Made by a program: the position numbers and the translations under genes. From Armillaria gallica (Eukaryota; Basidiomycota; Agaricomycetes; Agaricales; Physalacriaceae), in contig JBANDB010000016.1 in assembly GCA_037576215.1 (NCBI GenBank), forward strand, positions 310,001 through 374,000: a DNA stretch of 64,000 nt. The letters are read 5' to 3'. This document shows positions 10,849-22,545 of the stretch, in pieces (positions within the stretch are counted from its first letter, which is position 1; each line of letters begins with the position of its first letter). Below the pieces are notes generated by a model that ran no database searches, had not been told where the DNA came from, and saw only the letters and a program-made list of their open reading frames with translations.

Positions 10849-12647
10849 TGCTCATGCTGGTGGAGTGGCGCCACTATCTCATGGGCGCTCGCCACGATGT
10901 GGAAATCTGGACAGATCACCAGAACCTTCAATATTTCCGACTTCCCCAGAAATTGAACTGATGACAGGTGCGATGGGTGACCGAGCTTGCAGAATACCAC
11001 TTCAAGCTTTTCCACAAACCCAGTGCCCAGAACGTGAAAGCTGACCTACTCTCCCAACGAAGTGACCACGATCAAGGATCGAAAGATAACGACGACATTG
11101 TCATCCTTGAACCAGCCCACTTCCAAGCACTCATCATGCCTACGACAACGGAAACGCAGCAAGCAGTAGAGGAAGCGACTCGACAAGAGGAGCTCTGGGA
11201 TGACAGGATAGCAACCTCATTGGCTCATGAGCGAGGCATTTCCCGACAAGGGGGGCTCCTATATTACGATGGGAGGATTTATGTACCCCGCGAAAGGACA
11301 TTGAGAGGTGATATTATTTCACAGTACCACGACCACATCACTGCGGGCCACCCTGGGATCGAGAAGATGAAGGAGCTCATACTCCGCGACTATTGGTGGC
11401 CCAAATTGAGGAAGGATGTCGAGGCCTATGTGAAAGGCTGTGAGACCTGTCAGCGAACAAAAGCAGACACCCACGCAAGGGTGGCCCCGCTACACCCGAA
11501 CGAAATCCCCGTTGGACCATGGACCCACATATCCGTCGACATGGTGACCGGACTCCCCGACTCCAATGGCCACAATGCCATGCTCGTAGTCGTTGACAGA
11601 TTCTCCAAGGCAATCATCCTCATTGCCTGCAACACCGAACTATCAGCAGAAGGATGGGCGCATTTACTATGGGACCATGTGTATGCCTGCCACGGAATGC
11701 CCCAGGTCGTCATCTCTAACCGAGGGCCCCAATTCATATCGCAGTTCATGAAGGAACTATACCAACTACTCGACATCACAATGAACGCATCAACGGCCTT
11801 CCACCCACAGACAGACAGTCAGACCGAACGGGTTAATCAGGAGATCATCAAATATCTCCGAATATTTGTCAACCACTGACAAACAGATTGGAGCGATTGG
11901 CTACCCTTGGCAGAATTCACCCATAACAATCAAGTACACAGCGCCACGGGCAAGAGCCCCTTTATGGTGCTATATGGGCGAAACCCCAGAGTCATGCCAG
12001 ACTCCAGATGCACCACTTCGTTTGCAAATCCCGCAGCAGAAGACTTTGCCCAAAGAATGACGATGATCCACACCGAAGCCAGGAAAGCCCTCGTCAAGGC
12101 CGCTGAGAAGATGAAACACCAGTATGACAAGGGGAAATGGGATGCGTGCCTCTACGCTCCGGGCGACCATGTCTGGTTAGAAGCGACTAATTTACACCTT
12201 CCCTGACCCAAGAAGAAGCTAGACGACAAATGAGTCGGCCCCTTTCTAATCCTCGAAAAGGCCGGCGCCAGTGCATATAAACTCAAACTGCCACCGCACT
12301 GGAAAATCCACCCACGCTTCAATGAAAAGCTACTCACCCCGTACATACCACCAACGTTCCCAAATCAGGAGTTACCACCACCTCCACTGCCAGACCTTAT
12401 TGAAGATGAGGAAGAGTATGAAGTCGAAGAAGTACTCAATGTCCGACCAAAACAAATACGTGGATGCCGTGGACAAAAATCTCGGATAACACACGATTAC
12501 TTTGTCAAATGGAAGGGTTGGACAAGGGAACATAACTCCTGGGTGCAAGAAGAGGACATGGAACATGCGCAGGAGCTGGTAGCAGAGTTCGAGGACCGAC
12601 ATGGAGCCATATGGGCAGTCGGGACGACTGCCTTAGTGAGGGGGTGA
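10849..12647 (+). pseudogene. pol: Chromovirus Pol, 3' part: RNase H end, integrase, chromodomain
   Basis: Resumes with EWRHYLMGARHDVEIWTDHQ (RNase H end). The integrase follows: an HHCC zinc region with CETC near 11447-11458, then a DDE core with Asp at 11538-11540, the second acidic residue changed to Asn (ISNRGPQF, codon 11718-11720), and Glu at 11826-11828. A GPY-like segment is followed by a chromodomain at about 12417-12600 (YEVEEVLNVRPKQIRG.., YFVKWKGW). Stops at 10959, 10962, 11877, 12204 and 12231 are all TGA. Five TGA codons and D-to-N in the active site make it dead. The final TGA (12645-12647) touches the 3' LTR. Chromodomains steer integration to marked chromatin. Confidence 0.92.
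12633..12647 (+). promoter_or_regulatory. Polypurine tract of the chromovirus
   Basis: The purine-rich GTGAGGGGGTGA ends exactly at the 3' LTR and overlaps the last codons of pol. It is the expected primer site for plus-strand DNA synthesis. Confidence 0.65.
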
Positions 12648-12997
12648 TGTTACAGTTTTTTCAACATTTCCCTTATCTTATCTTATCTGGCATCTCGGCA
12701 GCATCGGCAGGATACCCCACCATTCTGAAAGATCACCCCAAGACTTCTTGCGAAGCCGCAACCCATTGACTAATTTTAGATTCTAGATACCATATATAAG
12801 TAGCACAGCTCTCAGCCACATACCCTAGCTTCAAGCTAAGTTTAATACACCCCAGACTTTACTCTTATCGCTTGCCGAGAGTTCACATGTTATGCTGCCT
12901 TGCTGTAACCAGACACCACGGTTCTATTAACCTGCCCAAAGTGAGAGGCAGTGTTTAGTAGATGCCTAGTCTGTTATTCCCGAGTCTGGTCATAACA
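12648..12997 (+). repeat. 3' LTR of the chromovirus
   Basis: 350 bp, TGTTACAG..CATAACA, aligned to the 5' LTR without gaps. It keeps the better TATA box and the sequence complementary to the primer-binding site. It is followed by the GATAT target duplication (12998-13002). Confidence 0.93.
12793..12840 (+). promoter_or_regulatory. LTR promoter: TATATAA and presumed transcript start
   Basis: TATATAA at 12793-12799 is followed about 34 bp after its start by AGCTTCAAGCTAA (12827-12839), the complement of the primer-binding site. If this is the mRNA 5' end, it supports self-priming. Confidence 0.5.
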
Positions 12998-13002
12998 GAT
13001 AT

Positions 13003-13850
13003 TGCCTCATTCCTTTCTTGACTCCACGATGGTGTCACAAGATCTCACAGCAACATGTGATCTATGCTGTAATACCCCAGGTGCTGATGCCGCCCTACCC
13101 TTACTTGATTGCACCCTGTTCCATCTCCCATCCGTTGTCTTGTGGCGGTCTACCATGTTCTTCCCGCCCGGTTCTTTCTCACCCGAACCAGATAGTAAGC
13201 TTATTCGCATCCATGAACATAATGTCATCCTCAAATGGCTGCTACAGATACTCAGCGGTCTTGCCATCCCTACTTGGTGAACCTTTGATGATCTCAAAGG
13301 TATGCTGAGCCTAGCTGAGCCTCGGAGTGGGCGTGGGAGGTGCAACAGATATCACATGCATATTTATCGCTGCACTTGAGTTCCTACAGGAGCCATTCTG
13401 GGTGTATGCAGTAGCGACAAGGTTCAGGTGGGAAGAGGAAGCCGAGTTTGTTTCGAAGAATATGTGGGGCTTATCTCTCTGTGACGAGAGAATCAGGAAT
13501 CACTACAGCAGATCTTGACGAGCTCACTGCTGTTCAAGTATCACTGGAAGCGGCGGAACAAGCTTTGGAAAGGTATGGAATGGGACGCAAGGTCTGGTTG
13601 GTGTGATCGGTTGACGGGTCTGGTCAGCATGGACGGCTCTCCTATGGAAGATGTTTTGGGGAATGGATGTGAGGCGATTGAGATTTGGACTATGCTCGTT
13701 GGAGATAGCAGAGTGGCCAGAGATGGATGCTTGTTGGAAGGAAAAGTGTCCAGATGTGGGAGGTTGGTGTATGATATGCTTAGGGTGCTGCAGATGGCAA
13801 GGAAATGTCTGACTGAGCTGCTGGAAACGGCGTGAAGCCAAGGTTGGGGC
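13003..13850 (+). pseudogene. BTB/POZ-like protein remnant, block A (left end at about 2715-2926)
   Basis: Translated pieces in shifting frames resemble basidiomycete BTB/POZ-like proteins: DAALPLLDCTLFHLPSVVL, then PDSKLIRIHEHNVILKWLLQ, LSGLAIPTW, EPFWVYAVATRFRWEEEAEF, and a C-terminal part with WTALLWKMFWGMD and a Cys/Trp-rich end. The upstream portion lies at about 2715-2926, so the chromovirus split it. Stops and frameshifts make it a pseudogene. Paralogues lie at about 20560-22545, 33647-34130 and 55150-55980. The family call rests on pattern memory, not on a search. Confidence 0.6.
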
Positions 13851-15778
13851 AACTCATCATCCTTTCTTTTCTTTCGCTAACGATCTACCTTCATAGCATT
13901 CTCGCTAGGGATGTTGAAGGAACATCCAATACCTTTCACGGCTGTAGGTACATGTTCAGTCTCCCGTTGCTGTTGTCAGTCCTAACAATGAACGATTTAG
14001 GGTTTATGTGACAATTTCTTTTTTGAATCTCCTCATGTACCATTGTTTCCTGATGACACCCCTGAACACACGTCTGATAGATGCTGTCTGGTACTAGTAT
14101 CTATTACATGCCCAATGCCGTTGCCTATGTTATATGCATTCAATATTCTCCCCACCGTGCAGGAAACCGAACCCTGTCGAGATTATGAACTGTTTGTGGA
14201 GGCTTCGAGAGAGTTCACATGGATGGCGACAAACAAGGCCAACTGTTTGACAGAGATGTTGTCACGATGCCTCTGCTATAAATGCCCTCAAGAATATTGT
14301 GACCGGATCGACCATCTAGGATACGTGCCCAGACGGGCGCATTCTATATAGGGAGGCAGCAGCAGTTGTTCTGTCAGAGGACAGGATTTGCTGCAGTCAC
14401 TTCTGTATGAAAACCCATGCCTTGGCTTTGGGAGCCAGCAGTCTGGGAACGTGTGTAACAGTGGTCAGCACAAGGCTTTCTTGTTTCCCTCTTGCATTCT
14501 CATATCTGATTCATTCTAGGGAATGGTATGCTTTCAGTTTGTAAGCAGATATAGATGGTGAATTGACAAATGCATACAGTCACCTCAGCTGCTCATTGAC
14601 TGAATTGACAAGGTTGGAGTCAAGACTGCCACTCTGGCCTGAACTCGGGCTGATGGTGTGGGAATGTCCAGTGTTTTCTCTGTCACCCATCTTATCGTTG
14701 ATAACATGACTATCCTCCCTCTATCCCTACTGACACGAGACAAATATTCCTCGTGCTGGCACTACCGTCGACATGAAACTGCAAGAGCAACAGCCATCAC
14801 AAAGGCCACTTCACTCCCTCTTCTTCAACGATGGAATTGCAACCAGAAACAGATCCCTAGACCAAAACTAAGCATGCACTTCACTGATTAGCTTCAACTC
14901 CAACTGTATTATGGTTACAAGCAACCAAAGTCGAGCATGCTTTCAAACATTCACTAGTCACGAAGACTTATCTTCATCATTTTGACTTCGTTAACAGATA
15001 TACATATAGCCTGGCCTCAAGTCAATGCATACTTCGCAGGTTTGTGTCTTCTTCCCAGTGGACTTGTCTATACTCGTCTCATCACTAATCTGTACATTTC
15101 CATGAGATGCCCTAGGCACGCACCAGAAATGTGCTATGCTCAATGATGCCTGCATCCTCTAGACCTTGTTTGTTCTGTGTGCGACCTTCTGCATCTGGCG
15201 GTGTTTGACAGATATTGGTTCTTGAACAGATACAGTACCAAGATACACCACCTGGAATATAGTTAGCTATTTGATGTCAGGCATCAATGTAGGCTAGAAG
15301 GGTAGCAGGTATTCAGTGAGGGTGGTGGATGCTGTCATTTTCTGACGCTTTAGATGGCATGGATATAGATCAAGTAAGTATTGCTCTGTTCTTATCCTCA
15401 GATCTCAGCTAACTCTCTCTTTTTTCACCTAGATTCTCCGTCACCAGTCGTACGCTATTTGCCATTGCAGTCAATGTGCGCTATATCATCCCATCTTCAG
15501 TTTGGAGCCCTTTGAATAGTATGGTGATGGCCTCGATGAAGCACAAGTCAACTGTCACCCCAGACATGGTAAATTGTCATTCGCCTTGCAGACGTCTGCA
15601 AATTCCTATTCAGTTGTCAATGGATATTGCTTTTGGTAAGTTTCCATCATCCTTATGTTCTTTCCTTATCTTATCAGATTCTAACACACCTTTTCATAAT
15701 GCCACAGCGCTGCGATTCTGCGAGTTGGCGCGCACTTCTGCATCGCCCTCTACAGCACAAGTCTTACCACCAACCACC
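13851..15778. repeat. Block A spacer between the BTB-like and MLKL-like remnants
   Basis: Corresponds to about 22546-23790 in block B and 55981-57540 in block C. Contains no gene I can recognise. Scattered open frames are not conserved between the three copies. The part next to 15778 has the short upstream segments that precede each MLKL-like copy. Confidence 0.55.
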
Positions 15779-16499
15779 ATGTCCACTCTCAACGCCTGCC
15801 TCACAGTCGCACATCTTGCCGAAGCTGCTGGCGACAGTGTCCCATATCTCAAGAATGTGGCCAAGATAGCCGTACTCGTCTTCGACCTACTTGAGATTCG
15901 TTTTAACATTCTGGGCTCTATGGATGTTGTCACTTACATGTTTCATAGCAAAAAGGAAAGAATAAGGAGGATGCAAAGGAGCTCTGTGAGAGCATCACAA
16001 ACATGATCGTTGTCATCGATACCCTCGTTCACATGCAAGGAGAGCATGGAGCTCCCAATTTTATAGGGATTTGTGGGGAGATGGAGGGGTGGGTGACATC
16101 TTCCGCTGACTGTTTTGCCTCAACAGCTACTGAAAGGTGTGGTTACAGGTATCTCCAAGGCATGGCTCAAGATTTGAAGGATGCTAAGTGCAAGCACGGT
16201 GGCATAAAAGGCATTTTCTGCATTGACAAATACCGAGATGCCATCCAGGCTTACAGGAAGTGTGTCGACGATCTGAAGATGGACTTTTTGGTATGCTTCT
16301 ACTTCTGATTCCTTGTGCTGTGGCTCACATTGCCCTAATGTAGATCTATGTAATGAGTGACTGCCTTTTTGAGGTCAAGCAGATGCGTCACTCCAAGGAA
16401 GATTTCATGATCTGGATTCCAAAAAAACCCGCTGCAATCAGTGCCTTATTTTTTTTGAAAGACCGCCAGTGCTGCCAAGATGCAGCCAACATACTGTGA
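15779..16499 (+). pseudogene. MLKL/HeLo-like N-terminal domain, copy A1
   Basis: Exon 1 from ATG 15779 (MSTLNACLTVAHLAEAAGDS..) to about 15893; the intron donor reads AT where copy C1 has GT. Exon 2 (about 15951-16090) encodes ..KELCESITNMIVVIDTLVHM.., and exon 3 (about 16149-16289) ..IQAYRKCVDDLKMDFL. A fourth exon follows with IWIPKKPAAISALFF before a poly-T run. All predicted alpha-helical. This is the pattern of the four-helix N-terminal domain found on many Agaricomycete NLR/STAND-like proteins. No NACHT or repeat domain follows. The lost donor makes it a pseudogene. Confidence 0.6.
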
Positions 16500-17860
16500 A
16501 TGATGCTTCTGTTGTCTTCGTATAATGAGGATCTGATGGTCTTGGCTGTCACGGTGTTATCATTATGTAAAGAATTACTCTTGCTCTATGCCGATAATTC
16601 AATCATCCCCCATCTGGCAGCTATGCAAACAATATCATCGAGAGGTTTACAAGCAGCTTCCACGACCGGATTACAACCTGCGGGCAGAGTTCTGAGAGGA
16701 CAAATCCCAATGCTGAAGGTGAACAGCTTGGACCACACAAAAGTATTTCTACCCCTAATTTCTTGGGTGATGTGTGGAAGCTGCGCCCCAGGTAGGGTGA
16801 GAAGAAGAACAGTATAATGTATAATTATTGATGCATGGACAAACAGTTTGGCCTAGCGGTTCACAAGGTGTTGGATGAGTTCATGACACTTCCCCTGATT
16901 CCTTCTATCAGGCAGATCTATGGGCCAGAAAGGAAGCACTTGAGCTGGAGCTGAAGGAGCAGGTGAGGCACATTTCTTTTTAGTCGTGGTACCTAGATTC
17001 ACTCTTCAGCTGGCTATATCATTATGCACCGATTATCATTCAAGGTACATTGACCAGTGACCATGACCTTGTCTTCATGTTGACTTTGAAATTGTAGACA
17101 GAAGAACAGTGTGCTTCTCCCCTGCATTGCCCTCAGACAGCCTGTCCATCTACCGCGGATTGAGTAAAACAATTTTGTTATCACACTGTTGTTGGTTCAT
17201 CCATCACCGGCAGTGAGTCAGCATTATTACGTGGAGATTAATGTGCTTGGCAATGGTCTCAGTGAATAGATACTACATCACGGGATCGTCAAGCAAAAGA
17301 TGCTCCAGGTTCCGTTGGCTGATGTCCTGACATTATTCAACTTCATCCTGAAATGATGCTTTGCCATATAGGGAGAGAAACTTTAAAGCCATGGATGGGA
17401 GGGGTGGTGCTGAGTGTGGGCTTCGACTGGGGTGCTCGACGTCACTACTTTATGCTTTCCAATCACATGCTTAGGATGAATATTTGAATGTGCATCCAGT
17501 AAGTCTCGCCGTGTTCTTATCCTGAGATATCTGAACTGTCCTGTTGTCCTCCCTCGATAGGCTTACATCCACATCCACCGACATTTTCCAATACTGTATC
17601 GATAGTCTTCAGCAAAGAGATGCAATTATGGAACTCCCATGGCTGGGCTCCCATTTCACACTTGTATCTACAGACCAGCAGAGCTTAATAATTGTCATTC
17701 ACTTGTCGCAGGATATCGCTCTCAGTGAGTCCATCACTATTGCGACATTCAATTGCCTTATCAGATCTTACAGCACATTTCCCTCATGGCACAATGCTCT
17801 GAGTTTGACATGTGCTTCCACATCGCCCTCTACAGCACAAGTCCTTCTTACCACCAACCA
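16500..17860. repeat. Block A spacer between MLKL-like copies A1 and A2
   Basis: Matches about 61060-61970 in block C in order (a 'gaaggag'/'agaagaactg' part, then the segment upstream of the second MLKL-like copy). No gene recognised. Confidence 0.5.
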
Positions 17861-18470
17861 CCATGCTGTCCTCAATGCCTGTCTCCAAGTCGCACATCTC
17901 GCCAAAGCCGTAGGCGACAGTGTTCTTACCTCAAGAGCATGGCCAAAGTCGCCATACTTGTCTTCAAACTTTCATATGTTCGGTTTACTATACTTCACCG
18001 TACAGATGTTGTCACTGACTTTGTGCTCTACAGCAAAAAGCAAAGAATAAGGAAAGTGCCAAGGAGCCATGCGAGAGCATTGCAAACATGCAAGTGGTCA
18101 TCAATGACCTCGTTCATATGCAAGGAGAGTGTGGAGCGCCCAATTTTATAGGGATTTGCAGGGAGATGGAGGGGTGGGTGACATCTTCCATTGACTGTTT
18201 TGCCTCAACAGCTACTGAAAGGTGTGGTTACAGGTATCTCCAAAGCATGGCTCGAGATTTGAAGGATACTAAGCACAAGCACCGTGGCATCAAGGGTATC
18301 TTCAGTGTTGACGACTACAGAGACAGACTTTTTGGTAATATTACCACTTCCCGATTTTCCATACCGCATCTCACATTTTGCTGTAGATCCTTTCAGTGGG
18401 CCCATCGCCTGTTGAAGAATGCGATGACTCAAGCTGTCATGCATCACTCAGGGAGTTTGTTTTTCAGATC
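17861..18470 (+). pseudogene. MLKL/HeLo-like domain, copy A2, frameshifted
   Basis: Reads VLNACLQVAHLAKAVGDSV.. then, after a frame change, the intron and MQVVINDLVHMQGECGAPNF (from 18088), and YLQSMARDLKDTKHKHRGIK. Paralogous to copy C2 (61977-62700) rather than to A1. The start codon region is damaged and the frame shifts inside exon 1. Confidence 0.55.
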
Positions 18471-19910
18471 CTCAACAAGCATGTTGAAATCACTACCTTT
18501 TTTTGTAACCCTGATCTCTGAAAGCATCAGCCCACAACTTACATACATGCTTCTGCAATAGAAATTGGTTGAGCCTTCCATCAATAGCCCTATGGTCCCA
18601 ATACAGATCTACTTCATTCTCGCAGCTACCTCCAAATTTCACTACAATTGTTGAATGTACTTGGTTCCTAATAGACGGAACGGTGTGGACATCTGTATAT
18701 TTGACCCTTACTTCATCGCCTAAAATTACCTATATTCTATCGAGAGGTCAGTAAGGTAAATTAACTTTGCCATAGTAATGTATGCCTATTTCCCTGGCAT
18801 CTTTGGCCACACACCACGAGAACAGATGATCTCAATTACTCGTGTCTTTATACCAACCTGTGCCCTGATTATCCCTTCGTGCGATCATCAAAGGAATGTG
18901 TGGATATACCGAACTTCCTCTAATGTAAAGCAGATTGCCTGCACTTCTAAATTTCTTCGTTGTTAGAACTGAAAAGAATGGACATAAATTACTACACAAT
19001 TTTGAATCAGATACCTGTGAAGACCTCATCTTGCTCCTTTGTGAGTCGTGCGACGGATTTTGCAAAGTCCGAGTGGTCACTGGCAAATTTCAAAGACACT
19101 AGTCATACATTGATTATTGTTGGGCAATCTGGTGTCTAAGGCCTTGCTTATCAGCTTACTGAGTGAAAGGCCATGAACGTAAAAGGTTGGTTCCGCATTA
19201 ACAGCAGTCAGCCCGAAGTCCGGATGTAAAATTCCAAGGACATGTCCGATATTTTCTCACAACTTCTTTTTTTGTGACCATGACCATCGACCCATACTGG
19301 AACGCTGCTATATGTGCTTGTATTGGACTCTTCTTTCTTATTTGCAGCAGCAGGACTAGGTTTCGAAGAGACGTGAGGTGAAGCAATGTCTCGAGAGCGA
19401 AGTGATGATTGCCGGGAAAGGTAGGCTAATTTTTTCCTGTTGCCTTTGAGTGGTCAAATTCATTGGGGAATATACAGCAAGCCCTTTCACTGCTATTCTC
19501 AGGGTCTGCAACTTGTTGGTTCCATTGATGCGGTTTCCTCTTGGTAAGGTCCTCCGTGTATCTCCCTTTCGTCACTCATTATGTCTATCAGTACTCTCAA
19601 TATGCTCAGACATATCATTCAAGGGCAGACATGAATGAGAACTCAATTTCTGGAATGACAAGACGTGACTCGCCTGGAGTGGCCATGACCTACATATGAG
19701 GCTACTTGGTAGTGAAAAGGTACATGACATGTCCTGTCATTTTATTCCATTTCCTGATGTGCTTGACAGTGTAAAGTCTCTTTGTCAAGCTCATCAATGA
19801 CTTGCTCGAAGCACGGTACTGGGATGCAAGCAGGGACCGATGTCTACGTACATTGTCTGATATCGGGTTCTAAGATCTGAAGCTTTGAAGTTTCAGTCAG
19901 CTGGGGACAT
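18471..19910. repeat. End of block A and start of block B
   Basis: Up to about 18860 this matches the sequence after copy C2 only loosely. From about 18878 ('gcgatcatcaa.g') it follows about 53937-55010 closely, which marks the start of block B. The block C version has more CpG sites. No gene recognised. Confidence 0.55.
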
Positions 19911-19913
19911 TTA

Positions 19914-20382
19914 GGCCCTGTTCAGGTGACACAGCTTAACCCGGCCCCAGAGCCAAAATTTAAACTGACCATTTAAATCTGCTTAACTTGGATTATTCAG
20001 TACTCCATTGTCACCTACATCCCGACACCGATGCTGCGCTCGCTCTGCCCACCCTCCCGCTCACTATATATAATGACTACAATAATGCCAACAAGAGTAG
20101 GAAATATAGTACTCCTGTGAATGAAATTGAATATCCAGACAAATCAACACAAATTTGGAACAATACTGCTGCCATTGTGTCGATCAGTGAGCGGCACAGG
20201 CGGGACAGCACTGGGACACCCTTCGACAACATTGGTGGCAGCATTGACAATCGTTTAACATCATTCGGACATCATCCGCATTCATCTGAGTTATTCTGAT
20301 CTTGTGATGTTTTGTGACCGATTCTCTTAACTCTCTGGGGCCAAGTTAAGCTTAGGTTAAGCCGTGTCACCTGAACAGGGCC
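19914..20382. mobile_element. 469-bp MITE with 28-bp inverted ends and TTA duplication (PIF/Harbinger-like)
   Basis: Begins GGCCCTGTTCAGGTGACACA and ends with its inverse: 28 bp with a single A/G difference, at a CpG. TTA flanks both sides (19911-19913, 20383-20385). The corresponding place in block C (about 55008) has one TTA and no insert, confirming an insertion. It has no transposase; its one long open frame is not recognisable. A 3-bp TTA target and GGCCCTGTT-type ends fit PIF/Harbinger. Confidence 0.88.
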
Positions 20383-20559
20383 TTACATTCTGGTGGGTGG
20401 TATTTCGTTCATTCATACCCTTCAACTCTTACGATTCTCGTGGCATTCAGTTCCATGGATAACCAGCCACGACAACATATATTCATGTCGATGTGATCCG
20501 GATGACCGGAGCGAGCATGCGGCAATGAGATCATCAATGCATACCCATCCTGCACCGTC

Positions 20560-22545
20560 ACTAGGTCGATATTGGCTTCTTCTGGCAATCCCTCCGATGG
20601 TGTCGCAAGACCCTGCAGCCACGTATCATCCTGGCTTCAATATCCCAGACGCCGACGCTCTCTTATCCTCGCTCGACCGCATGCTATTCCATCTTGGGCA
20701 CAGTGAATTTCGCGTTTGCGTGATGCGTTCATGCGTTCAGTGCGTTTGTGTTATATCCACGTGCATTTGCGTTAATGTGTTTGCATGTGCATTATTGTAT
20801 GTGCGTTTGCATTGATGTGTTGATTCGTTCAATGTGTGTGCGTGCGTGACAGACATGCATTTTCATGTTTCTTGTCATTTCGGTTTATGTGCATGGTCAC
20901 AGCCTATGAAAATGCGAAAAAGCAAGCATGTCGGCCTTGTGTCGGCCTTTACCTAAGCCATGGATGATATCCAGAAAGCATAAGGCAATATCAGAGCCTA
21001 AAACCGCAAAGACCTCAGTGGTACAGGGTGATAGTTCAAAACCAAGTGGATGACCAGCCAAGCACTCTCGAAAAAAGGGAACTTAGAGCACTGCTGTTAG
21101 AAATATATATTTATCATTAGTATAATTATGCACTAAATTGAACCTCAAATTGACTCTGAATGTCTGAGTAGTCTCTTCACTGCTTAGCGGGCAACTATCC
21201 ATGTCCAAGTCAAGATCAGATTGATCTTGAAAGTTCTTGAACATTTTTAAGTATAAATACTTAAATTTGAGAACAGTGAAGATGTTCCTGCTTAATCGAA
21301 CATTTTTATGGGTATTCTAACGTTATGAGACAGTATCAAATGCTGTTTGCTAAGAAAGAAGTGCTGAGGAACATGATGTGGGGTTGAACTTTGGTTGAAC
21401 GCACTTTATGCCAACTTTACGCACCTAAAATGCACCTGTCACAAATGTGTCACAGTCACATGCATGGATGCGTTCAAAATAGAACGCATGCATTTTTTGT
21501 CCTAACACATGCGTTGTATCCAATAACACATGTGTTTCATTTCCCAACGCATGTGTGAAGACCTGCAAGATGTGCGTTCAAGTTTTAGTTTATATGCGAG
21601 GTGCATTCTGACTTAATCATTGATTGTGTCTTACAGCATGACATACAGAGCATTCTCTAAGGTACGGATACACGCCACAAGCATCAGTTTTACTTATAAT
21701 GTGAGTTACAATACAGATACATGATTGTGGATAGCCAGTGATGCCTTTATAGGAGGTTAATGGTGATAATGGTCTAATCCTGAACGCACCAAAACGCACC
21801 AAACGCATACTACCCAAACACACCAAACACACCAAAATGCAAAAACGCATCACACAAACATGAAATTCTCCTGGCCCTTCTGTCTCCCATCATCAGTTTT
21901 GTGACAGTCCGCCACGTTCTTCACTTCGAGCTCTTTCACTTTCTTACCAAATAGAAAACCTTTCCTATCAAGCAAACACAATGCCATCCTTGTATGGCTA
22001 TAACTCCTCAGGCCTGCCTCAACGGTCTTGTGGTCCCTCCTTGGCGCATCTTTGATGACTTCGAGGTGTACTTTCACTAGCCGAGATTTGGGGATGGAAA
22101 GGTGCGCTTGATATCATGCGCGCATCTATCGCTGTGCCTGCATTCATCTGAGAATGGCTCCCGGTGTATGCACAAGCAATGAGGTTTGTATGGGAGGACG
22201 AAGCTGAGTTCGCTTCAAAGCATATGAGTGGACCTCGATGCGTGCACTAGTGAAACCACTCATGTTTCATAGGATGCGGCAAGATGAGGTTCTGGAGGTT
22301 ATGGAGTGGGACGCGAGGTATAGCAGATGCTTGGTCGACAGGTCAGCATGGACAATGCTTGTATGGAAGATGTTTTGGGAAATGGATGTGAGACCGTTGG
22401 GTTTGTGCAGTGTTCATGATAGAAGAGCGACCCAGATGGATGCTGTTGGGTGGAGAAGTGTCCAGGATGTGGGAGGCTGGTGTATGATAGACTCGGGAAC
22501 AGTATAAAGCCCAGATTAGGGCGACTCGTCACCCTTCTGTTCTTC
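20560..22545 (+). pseudogene. BTB/POZ-like remnant, block B, split by a hAT-like element
   Basis: Left part reads ..VSQDPAATYHPGFNIPDADA to 20694; after the insertion (20695-21876) the right part continues to the C-terminal region with WTMLVWKMFWEMDVRPLGLC (22350-22410). Alignment with the block C copy (55240-55930) is straightforward. Stops and frameshifts are present. Confidence 0.55.
20695..21876. mobile_element. 1.18-kb non-autonomous hAT-like element
   Basis: Absent from block C at about 55336. Ends are inverted and alike over some 35 bp (left GGGCACAGTGAATTTCGCGT, right complement GGGCCAGGAGAATTTCATGT). Flanks give an 8-bp duplication, TTCCATCT (20687-20694) and TTCTGTCT (21877-21884), which differ only as expected if the original was TTCCGTCT and each copy lost its CpG differently. 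Both ends are crowded with GCGTTTGCGT/ACGCA words, typical subterminal repeats of hAT elements. No transposase. Confidence 0.75.

Larger units (their letters stand above)
2927..12997 (+). mobile_element. Ty3/gypsy chromovirus (LTR retrotransposon), inactive, with a nested insertion
   Basis: A complete LTR element: two 350-bp LTRs starting TGTTA and ending TAACA, a perfect 5-bp target duplication GATAT (2922-2926 and 12998-13002), a primer-binding site, gag with zinc knuckle, protease, reverse transcriptase, RNase H, integrase and a C-terminal chromodomain, in the order of chromoviruses. The pol stop codon abuts the 3' LTR. It inserted into a BTB-like pseudogene of block A. A 1.8-kb inverted-repeat element (about 9056-10848) interrupts RNase H. 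The LTRs differ at 18 of 350 sites, 17 of them transitions and 14 explicable as CpG decay. Many in-frame TGA stops and Asp-to-Asn changes in RT and integrase make it inactive. Confidence 0.95.

Noticed and set aside
19988..20299. Open frame inside the TTA-flanked MITE as a gene
   Set aside because: No recognisable domain, no homologue in the window, and it lies wholly within a non-autonomous element.
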